64,000 bases of DNA from Motacilla alba alba (lineage: Eukaryota > Chordata > Aves > Passeriformes > Motacillidae): assembly GCF_015832195.1 (NCBI RefSeq), contig NC_052046.1, positions 42,604,473 through 42,668,472 on the forward strand, read 5' to 3'. The position numbers and the translations under genes are program-made. Of the stretch, positions 1 through 13,199 are shown piece after piece (position 1 is the first letter of the stretch; every line of letters starts with the position of its first letter). The notes under the pieces are model-generated. The model saw only the letters and a program-made list of their open reading frames with translations, searched no databases and was not told the DNA's origin.

Positions 1-1785
1 GGGATACAGTTTACTTATGACAAAGGTTCTGTGGAGGATATTTCTCCCCAGCTCCCCACAAGTATTTTCAATCCCCACTGGGATGAATGATGTAAAAACA
101 ACCTTCCTGTCTTCCTGGAGATGGAATGAGAGGGTGCTGGCATGCTCCACTGCAGGTTGCTGCAGGTTTGGCCACACTGCTCAGCCAAGTCAAACATGAG
201 TTGCTCTCCTAGTCAAAAGCTGTGTTGGGATTTCAGATGCCGTAAGACAAGGATCCATCAAGCAATAACCAAAAAGTGTGAAATACAATATTTCACCTAG
301 AGCCATGCTACATGATTGGACTCAGTCTGTAAAATCATAGTGCTTTTCAAGGGAACTTGTGTCCAGATGTGTTACTTTCCCATAATTTTTATAATTAGTC
401 TGTCATAGTACTCTCTCTTCCCCCAGCAGAGAGCTGTCAGGAGTTCCACACTTGTTCCCAATTTAATCCTGACTGTGACCAAATTTTTTACTCATTTCTC
501 TAGTGAGAGAACAAGGCTCCAAACAAAAGAACTCAAAACTCTTCTTTACTCGTACTACCGAGTATGGTAAACTCTGTAGGCAGTGACTGTGTCTGTCCCA
601 AAATATTCTGACAATCAAAAACTGAAAGTACTTGTTTTTCCCATCTCTGAGCTTCTTTCTTTGTCTCTTGTCCAGGTGAAAATTAAGACAATGTGAGGAT
701 CCCATCCACTCTATTGCAAATTCCATAGAAGAACATTGAATAGAAGACAAGCATTATTCCTAACCAGAGAGAAAGATCTTATCTGTAAATCCATGAGCAG
801 TATGTTTTAAAGTCCAGTGTAACTCTTCTTAAACAAAACCAGGTATTTTTATCTATTTCTTACAGCCTGGAAGTACAATAGAAATTATCTATTCTGATTC
901 TCAGCCCTTCTAAGGTATATAACAGCAATAAATCATAGTGAAATAAGAAGTGCAAGTATCAAAATATGCAGTGGTACTTTCCCCTGTACTAAATCACTGG
1001 CTTGACTTCCTTGGTCTTGATAGGCTAAAAAGATTAATTAAAAAAGAACATACTTATCAGACCACTTGCAGAAAACTCATTTTACCATGAATTTTAAGAT
1101 AAAAACTGTCTCTCCTGGGGCAACTGCAATTCTTGTTTTTGATCTGATGTATGAAGCTAGACTAAGCAAAGCAAGGTATAAAGGAGTCAGACAAAAGAAG
1201 ATCGCTGAGAAATGTGCAGTGACATACTCTGCCTTAATAAAGCAGTAAGACAATGGCTTGCACCCTCAAATAAGGTGAATACACGACAACTTTGCAGGAA
1301 AATACACCTAGATTAATAAACTTTATTCTGCATTCAATTAAGAGGTATTACAACATATCCCATAGCATTACGCAAAACAGATGTTTCTTGACTATTTGTA
1401 AGGGTGGTTTTGCCTTTTCCTTTTTTATTATCCACCCTAATTACATTACTGCAGTTTGACTTTCAGGCTGCAGCCTCCAAAATTAAGAAATGGAATTTAA
1501 GTGAGGGATAAAGCCATCAATCAGTGCTGAAGTAGTTTCGCTAATGTACTTTGGGTGATCCTGCCAGCTGGACTGGCTCATGGCATTAACCAAGGGCACC
1601 AGAGCACCCAGCTGCCCTCACAGGGCCTCAGTCTTCCCTGTCAGCAGGTGCATGCCTCTCTCTTCACAGTGGGAAGGGGCTGTTCTGGGGTGTGAAAATG
1701 CCAAGAAAGCACCTTGACTTTATCAAAGGTAAATTTTATGGTAGCCCAGTGAGGTTTCTGGGGACAGGTGGTGCAGCACAGGCAG
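1..1785. other. no gene recognised (downstream flank)
   Basis: AT-rich unique-looking sequence with only short unsupported frames. No repeat family or exon is recognised. Confidence 0.6.
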
Positions 1786-2195
1786 AGAATCATAGAATTG
1801 ATTAGGTTGGAAAAGACCATCCCTGAGATCATCAAGCCCAACCTTTTGACCAATCAAGACTCCTTTGACTGAGTTTTAGCTTAAACACCTCCAGAGATGG
1901 TGACTGCACCACGTTCCTGGGCAGTCCATTCCAATATCTAAGCACCCTTTCCATGAAGAAACTCCTCCTAATGTCCAACCTAAACATCCACTGGTGCAGC
2001 CTAAGACTGTCCTCTTGTCCTGTCACTAGTTGCCTGGGAAAAGAGGCTGGTCCCCACCTGGCTACAGCCTCTTTTCAGGGTGTTGTAGAGAATGATAAGG
2101 TCAGCCCTGAGCCTCCTTTTCTCCAGGTAAAACACACACAGCTCCTTCAGATTCTCCTTGTAAGACTTGTGGTTCAGACCCCTCACCAGCCCTGG
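1786..2195 (-). mobile_element. CR1 LINE fragment, 3' end, antisense to the + strand
   Basis: On the plus strand it opens with AGAATCATAGAATT, the reverse complement of the CR1 terminal ATTCTATGATTCT repeat. It continues with the CR1 3' UTR wording GGTTGGAAAAGACC, CACCACGTTCCTGGGCAG, TCCTAATGTCCAACCTAAAC and CCTCCTTTTCTCCAGG. The copy is 5'-truncated near 2195, as is usual for CR1. Reading frames across it are not genes. Confidence 0.93.
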
Positions 2196-5100
2196 TCTCA
2201 CTTCAGAGAGAGAAGCCTTGTGAGAAAGCAGTCCTGTGGAAAGTCCTGGGAAAGTCTAAAACCACAGGTTTCCCCAGGACCAGATACAGCAATTCCTGTA
2301 TAAAAATATGTTTAGACCAGAAATCTTAAATGCCTCATGCACTGAAAAGGTATCAGCCAAAGTAGCTTATTTGGAGCAAAAAGTTAAATTTGAATCACTG
2401 CACTACCATTATAAATGTATTTAATTAAATACAATGCTCTCCCAAGAGGAGATATGAGTACTTTCATAAGACTGTAAGAGATGGATATGTAGAAAGAAAC
2501 ATTGAAGATTTCTGATATAACTAAAAGCTAAATTATTAACTTTCTCTTTTGGACCACCTTTTTGCTTAACAAAAGATGTTTTATTTAGTAAAAAAGTGAT
2601 CCAAAATGGATATTTTTGAAACCTCAATATATTACTCAGAAACACTTATACATTTCAGTTTGTCTAAATTTATAAAACAGCTAAAGACTGCCAAAAGAAT
2701 TATATGTTTACTACTACAGCTCTGCTAGGAGATCCTCAGTAGCAGTTTATATTGGCAGGTCGGGGAATGCAGAAGAAATATTAACACTGAAAATGTTTGG
2801 GTGGTGAGCTAGCTGTTTCAGCTGCCTCCCTAAAAGAAATCTAACACAAATTTTTGTCCAAATAACCCATGACAATACTACAGCAGATTTGAATGAATGA
2901 AATTACCTAGAAACCAAGATCAGAAAAAGCTGTTCATGACAATATCTCAGTCTTTAGGACTGCTTTACCTTTCTACTTCTACATACCCGGAGAGCAATGC
3001 TAACCAGCGTGCACAGGGTCACAGGACAAATCCACCAGCAGTGTCCATGCACATATTCCTCTCCCAGGTCACTTCTGTTGGAAGCTCTGACTGATGCACC
3101 CCTAAATCTTTGCAGCCACAGTGCGAAAAACACAGACAGTCCATATGGAATGAGGATGCAAATCTCTGCAATATCAGAGGAGGATTTTACTCAGTTTTTC
3201 ACCAGCCTGCACTTTCCCACTGGCCAGGGCCTGGAGCTCTGCATGGGGACATTGGCATATGATGGCACCATGCAACTGCACAGACACTCAAATCAAGGAA
3301 CTGTTTGCTTCTGAAAACCTAAGGGAGATGCATGTCAGTCAGCTTATCAAAGCATGGCATTACCTAGAGCTTACTTATACAAAAGACAAGGCAAGGAGAG
3401 GAAAGGAAAAAGGACATTTTTTCTACAATGTAGTGAACTTTTATAACTTCCAAAAATTGCTGCTGTAAATTTAGTCTCAGAGAAATACAGCTGGTGACTC
3501 CAAAGTTCAAATGCTGCACAATGGCCAACCTGCTGGTGTCCTCCTTCTAGAAGTCAAGTATCAGTTCTTTGCCATCAAGCTACAGGAAGAGAACAAACAG
3601 GCAGTGCACAGAGGCAACTATGGACATGACTGTTTTGTATTTGATAATTTTTGAAAATGCTGAGGTTTACATCAGTGGCCCACAAGAGGAGAAGCTGTGA
3701 AATAAATGCTTCCAGGGGCAGAGAGACTCTTCCTCTCTCTCAGAAGGAATCACAACTTCTAAGAGTTAAATCAGTGTCTTATGCCTTGAAAATTTTCAAG
3801 TGCTCTCTTTTGTCTCACAGGTAATAGTGAACAGCAGCACCACCAGACCACCATGCAAAACATGAAACACATCTTTAATTTTGCAGTGTCAATCTCTCAG
3901 TAGCATTTCTGATTTTTTTTTTCCAAAGAAGAAAAGGCTTTCCAGAAGAGATGTGATGCCTTAAGAGAACTACCTGGGCTTGTATGTCTTCTCTTCTCTG
4001 TGTTGTACCTTCTGAAACATTAAAAGACATAGGCATTGCAAGAAGGAACCTGCTGAATTATCTGTGTTCTGGTAGAGGGTCTGAAGGGCAGGAAGCAAAG
4101 CAACCAGTTATTCTTTATTTCTGCCATTATATGTCTTTGCTTGAATAGAGGTGATCCCCACAGAGGGTTCAGGGTGATGTAGTGATACATAAAGGTTACT
4201 CACAGCCTTGGTGGTCTGGTCAGACACTCCCTCCCCCTGTCCCACCCGATCATCCATCTCCTTGTGAATTTGCCTTTCTGGGAGCAGCAGAGCAGGCTTG
4301 ACTTCTCATTCCTTTCAAACACTGCCACTTCCTGGTTTAACTGAACCACTGCAGTTCTTCACTTATAAGAAAAGCTGGGATGTGGACTAGACATGCCCTA
4401 GAAAGGAATTGCTCCAGGAATTACCTAGCATTACTGTAAGAGGCAGAAGTTCTAGGTTGAAGCAGGAGGAAGTTTGATAAAGTTTGTTCGTATCTTGAGG
4501 AAAATTTTGGTGTTTTGGGACCAGTTAGACTAGTCTCAAATCTTCCATTTACTTGTCCTAACTAAATCTGCAGAGCAGCCACCAAACTACAGTATGCTTC
4601 AAATGTCCCCTGCTAGCTCCCTGGAAGAGATGGAAGACTTTCCACTCTTAAAAAGCTAATGTATTACTCGATTAGCCCCCTGAATTTTATGTATTTCTAC
4701 TATCTTCTCATAATTTAAATATTCCTTTGGAAAGTTAACAACTATGAAATATACAGGAATTTCTGCTGGTTTCCCATAGCTGAGTTTATTGCAGACATCT
4801 CAAATGAAAGTTTCTCAGGGCCAACAGTTAATTTGCTTCAGATATTAGCTATGAAATCTCACAGAATCCTGCAGTCCTCAAGTGTCTCTCTAAGGCAGGC
4901 AATGGTCAGCTACAGGCTTAAAAAAGAAACATTTGAATATGAAGAGACACTATGAATATTTAATCACTTGCACTCATTGCTTTTTAGGGTACCACAAATA
5001 TTTGGAGAATATAATCTCTGTCCTTCTCCAAATGTAAGACAGGTGGTGCTAATGAAACTGCAGTGGGTGGGTTTTAAAAATACCTCCCTGCAGAGATTTT

Positions 5101-8100
5101 TAGGAGTGGTTGATGTGACTCTCATGCAGCTTTCCTCCAGCACTATTTATAACCAGCTCAGCCATCTGAGGAGCCCTTGAAATATTTCATTATGTCAGCA
5201 TATAACATTCTGCATACACTGCTGGTTCCCTCTGGCACAAAGCAGTTGAAAGAATTGTTCTGCAAGCAGGAGCTTTAGGTTATGTTCCAGAAAGCTGATG
5301 AAAGCCTGGAAGAACCTCCAAAATGATCCAGACCTCCAGGACTAACCTGACGTAGACTGACGATCTGTTTCTATTGCAAACCTGGAAAAGGTCAGCTTTA
5401 CCAAAGTACTTCCAAACTTACTGCCAAGCACACCAAGAGAGCTCTGCTTGTCCTGTCCCTAGGCCCCCTCATTTTGTCCAGTAGTCCAATACTTCAATCA
5501 GCGAGCCAAACCTATCGAAGTAACTTCATGTCCACAGACTGCACATAAAAAGCATGGCTGGATGAAGGAAGTTTTACAAAATGGTTAGAGAAAAGCAAGA
5601 CTGACCAGGATGAAGAGAAGACATCAAACAGCACATTAAACTAAACTCAGCTTTTTTTGCACTCCCTGGACTAGGATGTGCTCCGCAGAACCCGCAATTA
5701 GCTCAAGAAAATTGACTTTTGAAAGCAAGAGCATGGACATACCCCCAAAATGTAAGCCAGGAGGAGGCATAGCATAAAATAAGCCATTACTTTAAGTGCT
5801 CTCTAAATGTCAGTCCTCCTTCGTGCAACATTTCACAACAGTCCACCCCTGACTGTGACCCCACTTCCAGCCTGTCTAGAAAGCCTGTTGCTTTGAAAAG
5901 CCATCAGGTAGATGCCACACTGCTGTTTATGCACTCAAAGCCTGTGGGCAGCTCAGCTTGTACTTTACTTTGCCAGCTATAATCCTTTATTCTTGCCCTG
6001 AAGATATATATTCCATCCCCAGCAAGGCTGAACATATGAGGAGAGGAATCTGTGCAAAGCACTTACAAAACCTCATGATGATCACCTACAGAGGCTTTCC
6101 AGGAAGAATTGTTTTTCCTGCAAAGATGAGCATTGCCACCACATTGCAAGAGATGGAAAGTATTTAACATAGGCCCTTGATAGTGTTAAAAGGAATAGGC
6201 TTCTTCTTCTCTTCTACAAAGTAATAGTGGGCTTTAAAGAGAATTTATTCACAATGCCTTGGAAAATTCATAAATGCAAAAAGTCTGCCTGCAGCTGAGC
6301 TGAGATGTGCCCCATTGTCCTTTAAGGATAGCTTGCAGCAGTGGGCATCCTGTCCAGTCTCTCCAAGAAGAGAAGTGAGCAAGATCTGCAACCAGCTCTT
6401 GTCTACTACTCCTCCTGCTACTCTGCATGTCCACAGCAGCAAAACTGAATCACTTTTGCACCAGGATGATTTATTTTTAGCCTTCATCTAATTCTGACAC
6501 AGGGACAATGGCAGGAAAATTAATGATTCTTGAGGAGCCTTGCTGACCCCCCCTGAGGGCTGTCCCTGGAGAACCATCAGCCCAATGTTCAGGTGTCATA
6601 CCCACCCTCATGAGTCATTCAGGAGCAACTCTCCAGATCAGGTGTCTGAGGGGGTTCCCTGCTTAGGGCTATGAGATATTTTATGAAATGCAGGGGAAAA
6701 ACAATACTGGATGGCACAGGACTCATTATGGGGAGGAAATAAAGGCAGGAAAAGGGAGAGGCTTAGGCGAGTGAAGGCATGAAAAAACCCATAGGAAAAC
6801 AGAGCTGTAAAGGGATTTTAAAGGACCAGGTTTGTGTAAATAGTCAGCTTGTCAGTACCTATGTCTTACCGTGTACCTGGTGTGCATCTGTCTCATCTTT
6901 CACAGTGGACTCCTTTCCATCCCCTTCCTGCATGAGGGGCACTCAGTTATGCGTGCAGGTGTCTGGGGGATGGTGAGTGATGTGTATGTGATGCTTGGTA
7001 CCAGGAGCTGGAATGGAGCTGTGCCCTCCAAGGCATGTATGTCCAAGCAAAAGCAACTGCAGAGACTGGGATTTGGTGTCCAGCTATCGGACGGGTGGGG
7101 CACTGGGTCCAGTCCACCTTGTACTTAGTAAATGCTTTCTGTGTGTGACTACAGCTGAAGCTCAGAGGCCCCAGCACACACACACACAAGCTCGTGCAGT
7201 CCACATGTTCTGCTACTGGTGCCAATTCTGAGCTTTTGTTTTGTCTTTGGTTTCTAGACAAAGTGCCTTTTTTTTCTCAAAACTTTGCCCTTCCCTAACA
7301 AATGCACTTTTTCGAGCAGTGTGCTGTTCAGCACCTGTTTTTTTTCATGTTATGCATGACCTTGGCTGCTCTGAAACAAGCTGCAAATGGCTAGCAAGGA
7401 ACACAGTTTTCAAATAGACCCATCGCACCGTAAGACAAAAACAGATGCACGAGTGTCAAGGAAAGCCCGTGTAACTCAGCTTTCATGTCTGTTATCAAGA
7501 AGTCAGATTTGTACATAGTGGAAAATAAAACCAAGAGGCTTCCTGAATTACAATTCTAATGGTAAAAGAGATGTGTTAGTATACAGCCCAGTGTACAGTG
7601 ACAAAGTCAGCTGTCCCTAGTGCATCACATTATCTGCAGCCATCATCTATCCCATCCACTCCTCTGAGATCTGTAGATGTCTAGACCCTGTAGTTACAAG
7701 GGGATTTCTAACTGCTTCTGTGCTGCAGTTCAGAGAATGGATCCACCATTGTCTTGGCCCAATTGTTTGCTTTGAGGGTTGTCAGCTGAGCAGTCCAACA
7801 CTGCCCTGTTACCATTAATAATCATTGAATGAACCAGACCAAAAAACACTTGGAAAGGAGCTGCCATAATGTGATACAAGATGCCCTAAAGTGAAACAAA
7901 AGACGTAAGGGGCTGTTTGATAAAGAAAGAAAAACTGCAGCAAAATCAGGAAATCCAGTTGTCAAATAATCAGAACCATTTCTGGACTCCAAGACCAAGA
8001 AGACTTACAGAAGTGGAATGAGCAAAGAGCCTGAACATGGTATAAACCTTTGAGGACTTAGAATGCCAAGTTTTGCCTGCTTTCATGTTGAAATCTTGCA

Positions 8101-9299
8101 GACATGTGCTCCTAAAGCTCCTATGAGTACCTGCCAGCAGATGGGTGGGTTCTAGCTGTCATTGGCTCTGGATCAGTATTAAGTTTAAAACAGCTGCATG
8201 CATCTCTGATAAAACTGATCTGTGAGATGGCAGATGGATGATAGGAGGACCAGTGACTTCTCAGTTAAGGACTGCACCCTAGCTGTCACCTTGATAGTGT
8301 GGCATACCCCTTCTCTCAAATATATGCCTTCTTTTCCCTGAGGCTGGCTGGCTGGTAGCTGTCCATCAAGCTACACGCTTGTCTATGGATACTCCTCTTG
8401 CTACTTCCAGGGTTTACCTCTCCCACTGGCTGTTTGACCACCTCAGAGGTGGTCAAATGACCCTGGAACACTCCAGGACATAGTTTGACATACTTTTTTC
8501 CCCCCTAGCTGTGACTGGCTATCTTGGATCCTCCTTTCTAATGAAAGACCTGACTCCCGCAGAGCCACAGGACTCAGTAAGGGCCTTCTTGCACAGTTTC
8601 TGCAATGGGGCTGCTGGGTCACCAGCAGTGTGCAGGGACAACGGCCCAGCACTTCCAACATGCAACAAGACATTAAATGGTACATGACACAAAATCCAAA
8701 GCAACCTCATGTACTGAAACAGGCATTTCCCAACTCATCTCTCTTTTCCATTGTGTCTTTTTCCAATTACTTTGCACCCAGAAGTGTATAGACTTCTCAG
8801 ACATCCCAAGTAACCCCTGTGAAGCCCAAATTTATTCCACTGTGTAAGCACTGTTAGACTTAGCACTAAGACTTCACTGTTTCAGTCAGCCCACTCTTCC
8901 TGATGACCTTCAGAATTTCCTGCAGAATTCCATTTTTTTCTTTGACTTTAAATTAAGTCTATCATCAATTATGTAACAGTGGCTGTCCTTTCAGATCCAC
9001 AGCCACAATAATTACATTATGTATGTTCCAGACACTTAGTGTGTTAGTCTACACAGAGTTCTTACCTCTTCCATGAATTATGGATAGTGATTGATTAGTA
9101 ATAAAATCAGCCTCCTCTCCAATTCCAGCACAAAATCCAGAAAACAGTAGACAGTTTTTAAGATGAGTACCTGTGTCTGCAGAACCTGCTATTAGGAGAA
9201 AGGCTACAAAAAGTGCTTCATTATTACATCTGCTTACCAAAATCTCTTCTGAACACCTGAAAACTATGTGCAGGATGGATTGTGAACAGCCCAGCTTGA
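2196..9299. other. no gene recognised (downstream flank)
   Basis: Only short overlapping frames on both strands, none with splice-consistent or family-like sequence. 6850-7250 is somewhat GC-richer, with a short CA run near 7172-7188, but shows no recognisable exon. In mammals CPLX1 lies convergently beyond PCGF3. I looked for its conserved C-terminal coding exon in this flank and did not find it. Confidence 0.55.
8433..8457. repeat. perfect palindrome, 12-bp arms around one base
   Basis: The left arm TTTGACCACCTC (8433-8444), a central A, and the right arm GAGGTGGTCAAA (8446-8457) are exact reverse complements. No gene is nearby. Confidence 0.95.
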
Positions 9300-9940
9300 G
9301 ATCCATAAAAAGGAAGACTATACCTGTGCAAAACTGTGGAGAAGAAAGAGAAGGGCAGAATCTCTGACCTTTGCCTTCCCTCACTCACCACTGCCTGCTG
9401 TGAGACACCCCAAGGCCCCCAGGAGGCAATGCTGCCAGCTCGAGAAGAGCCCTCTGATCCTTCTTCCTTGGATCCAAGTCACAAGTGAGCTGTGGAAACC
9501 CCCCATCTCCCTGCTCCTGCCTTCTGTGGTGAGATCTTGACCATGGGGATCGGGCACCGTGCCTACACTTTGGAGGAAGGGTGGCTGCTTTCCAGCTAAG
9601 CTGCTCCCAAGATTGGAGAAGGCAGATAAGACACTTCAAATGGCAGAAAATAAGATAAAAAAGGCACAAACTGCTTTGCCCCAACCAAAAATTTATCAGT
9701 GACAAAAAAAGGTAGCAACCATGCAGTGGTGAGCTATACTATACTTTTTAAAGTAACCTTAGCTTTTTCTAACTTTTCTCTACTTTTCTTTCTCTTTGCC
9801 TCTTTTACTGTTAAATAAAATATATCTTTTTTTTTTATTAGTGTCTAACCTTGTTTTGGTTTTATTCTTGTTTCTGGGAATAACTGAACCTTTGAGTTCG
9901 TCCTGCTTTATTCACAGTTTTCTTTGCTTCTCCATGACAA
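9300..9940 (+). mobile_element. probable retroviral LTR remnant
   Basis: A unit of different composition from its flanks: a GC-rich block (9380-9600) followed by AT-rich sequence with an AATAAA at 9814-9819 and a T-rich run. This order resembles the U3-R-U5 layout of an avian endogenous retrovirus LTR in plus orientation, and the wording feels familiar from bird LTRs. I cannot name the family and see no clear TG...CA ends. No coding remains of a virus are recognised beside it. Confidence 0.35.
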
Positions 9941-12900
9941 GGGCAGATTGTAACAGCACCAACAGAACTGGCTCCTGCTCCCAGCATGAAGCAGGGAGCT
10001 GAACTGTCACCGCACCACTTACAACACGATGTGCAACATCAAATGGGCAACACAGATCACAGTAACTGAACAGGGAAAGAGGGAGAGATGAGGCTTTGTC
10101 ATATGCAGCAGGAACAGCTCCCACACTGCAGTAACAAAGGCAGTCAACCCACCAAAGCCAATGAAGAAAGAGGATGAAGCCCAAGGCAAGTTGAAAGCAT
10201 ACTTTGTTAAGAAGGACCCTCAGAAATCTGACAAACAGTACCAAGATGCCAATCAGCTATGAAAAATGCTGAAGGTGGCACCCATCTACAATCTCAGATC
10301 TGAGAACTTTCTTGAAGGCAATGTGAGGTACCCCAGGTGCCCATCACAGTCCTGTGAGCATCTCTTTGCAACTGCTTAGCCTCCAGCCATTCTGATTAAA
10401 ACTAGCAAAGTTACTTGTGAGACCTTGTGAGCCTGAATAGACAACCTTGTCTGTAAAGGATACTGTAATCTCAAAAAGCTCCTGAAGAGGGAAATGGTGA
10501 AACAGTCGCTGTCATATCAGAATGCACAGACTTGGGACTGCTTATTTTCTAGGGAAAGAGAAGACAGTCATCAGAATGAGAAGCCTGTTTTCTCTTGAGT
10601 CACAACACAGAGGATCTGTTGAGGTGCTAGTGGCAGAGGATCCAGAAACAACTCGTTGTCTGTGCTTCAAATCAGTGTTGACCATTTTTAAGCAATGCCT
10701 ACTGCAATGGCTGCAATAAAATCTAGAGAGACACTCAAAGCTGAGCATTTCAGTTGGAATCATCAAGTCTCAGATCTTGCAGCTGCAGTCCGTCACACTG
10801 ACACAAAGCAGAGAAAGGAATCTTTTCCAGAGGTGTGAGAGCACCCCAAGGTATACATTCTACCTTACATTCAGATTCACTAATGTACTAGTCTCTTTCC
10901 AGGCACTTCTGTAAACAGCAAAATGCATTTAAACAATAATCCAAGTAATGCTAATACAATCCATTGCAGCTAGTTACAAAGGCATTGCTTAAATGGGAAA
11001 GCAGAAGCATTTGGACAATACACTGTATTACAAAATACACCAAAGCAGAACTTCTGCTGTGCACCCTGCTGAGAACCAGTAGAAAAGACTAGAAGTAAGA
11101 GACATTATTTGCTGCACCAGCAGTCAGTTCTGTTCCCAACATCAATGGAAACTGTCATATGGTGCAGCCTTGGAGCACCCACAGAGCCTTTGTGTTCTCT
11201 TGGAACAAGGATTCAGGCAAGGGACAGTGAACTTTGTATCAAAGGAGAAAACAAACAAACAAATAGCCTTAAAGAATTTCATTTAAGTTGAATGAGAGTA
11301 GAATGAATTAAGAGAATGACGTTTCACTTTCTTCAAGTGTGTGTGAAGAAACAACTGCAAACTACAATCAGGGGCATAAAACAACAAACAAGGCTTTAAT
11401 GGCAACATCTCCTCATGGAAATCACCCTATCAGTCTTTGGACTGAGGCAAATGGCTTTCATTTTTGTCCTGTTCTTATTTCCATGGACACATCAACATGC
11501 AATCATTACACATAACACACAAAGCACAGACATGTCCAGTTCAAGCCCTTCAGTAAAACACCTCTACACAGTGACAAGTGCAAGTGTATTGCCATGAGAA
11601 AGACTAGACATATTTATACAGATGTGGACCACATCTTCCTTTTAGAAGCCAAATCTTTCAGACTACTCTTGTAAACCTTTTTCTCCAGTAATGCTAGATC
11701 ATTGCTTGACTTGCTCAGAGAAAAACTAATCAAAAGGAAGTCTAAAAAAATCAAGAATATAAAAAGCTAAACTAGGATGATGTTGGAAATTAAAGATGCG
11801 CAGGGACTTGTTATGGAGGTACTAGGGATTTGCACTGCAGTATACCCCTATTCATATGCGACACTAACTTGAGCCTAACTCAAGCCTAACTTGAGTTGTG
11901 ACCAATTGAATTCCGAGTGACTATGTCTACATGTCTACACCTGGGTTTAATCAGCTGAATTTATCTATCTTAAATGCACATATTCAATTGATATGGATTT
12001 TTTTCTCTGACTGCTCTAATCCCAAGGAAGAAGTTATTGCACAAAAATAGGTGGTGAACTCAATGATTTTTTAATAGCAGAATAATCAGCAAAATAATCA
12101 GCAAAATAAGAAAATATCAGTTACATATAAAGTAAGAAATACCAGTGAAAACTTTTTCATATTGTAATTCCTCTGGGAAAAAAAATGTAGTTAGCTCCTA
12201 CTGGCTGCAGGGCAGGTTTATGCTTTCAGGGCTAGCAAACACAACTGTTAGCACAATTTCTTTTTGTGATGCTTGGGAATTTCAGTCAAACAGGAGAAGT
12301 TTTTACTCTTTATTTATTAGAATGACACCATGTTCAGGAAAGGGAGGGAACCAGGCCCATCACTGTTTACTTCACAGATAGATGGAAGCAACCATTAGTA
12401 CGAAGTTCAGGTAAGTACTAAAACCACTTATAATAAAGACACGTAAGACTTGCTGAATTAGTGCTAATTTTCATTCAATTTTAAGTGACTATACACAGGC
12501 AAAGGGACTTTTCTGCAGTTAGTCTCTCATACTGATATCTACATGAAGCTAGTAAGTGGCAAATGCCTAATTTCCTCAGGACAGTTATGCATGGGAAATA
12601 TCAGTGCAAATAAGAAATGCGTGTATGAATAAAACTGACTTCAAAGCAGCCCAGAGTTGCTTGCAGTTCCTAACCAGCCAAGAGGGTAAATAAAGGTACT
12701 GTCCTCTCAGCATGTAGAGCAGTTCACAAGCTACACATCTGCATTACTGCATGTAATGCAAATGCTGCAAGAAATTCAACTACTGTAGCATCTGTTTTGC
12801 ATTGTTAATGTCTCAACATTCTTAATGTCTCAACTCAAAGGTTGTAAGGGTAAGATAGAAAGGAACATATACAGGTCAGGTAAGTACCTTTTATCCAGGT

Positions 12901-13199
12901 ATATAAAGCCACTAGGAGAATGCTGTTTTCCCTCTCGGTGACTGAAGCCATTTTATTTCCTATCTGGTAGTTACTTGACACACACTTGTCACAGACATAC
13001 TGCCAGTGGAGTTATACTTTAAGCCATCCTTCTGTTCTGAGTAAAAGGCAGATTTTATGACAATGCAATGCCACACCACCTCTGTTTCAGTCACACTGCA
13101 TTTATTCAGTGCTACAATGACTGCTAGCTCCTTATGTTCCTGGGAGAGAATGGGACAAAAACTTTCAGCCTCACAGCATTTCAGTTAAGTTTCTCTGCT
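9941..13199. other. no gene recognised (downstream flank next to the PCGF3 3' end)
   Basis: AT-rich sequence without CR1 copies. Besides the 11-bp repeat at 11865, a small duplication of AATAATCAGCAA is visible near 12081-12104. It may include a still longer PCGF3 3' UTR, but no evidence decides this. Confidence 0.5.
11865..11897. repeat. three 11-bp units with an inverted core in the middle unit
   Basis: The units are TAACTTGAGCC, TAACTCAAGCC and TAACTTGAGTT. The CTTGAG core of units 1 and 3 is replaced by its reverse complement CTCAAG in unit 2. Confidence 0.9.

Noticed and set aside
1..13199. Conserved convergent neighbour CPLX1, expected from mammalian gene order
   Set aside because: Its conserved C-terminal coding exon was looked for on the plus strand and not seen. 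At most an unrecognisable 3' UTR could be present.
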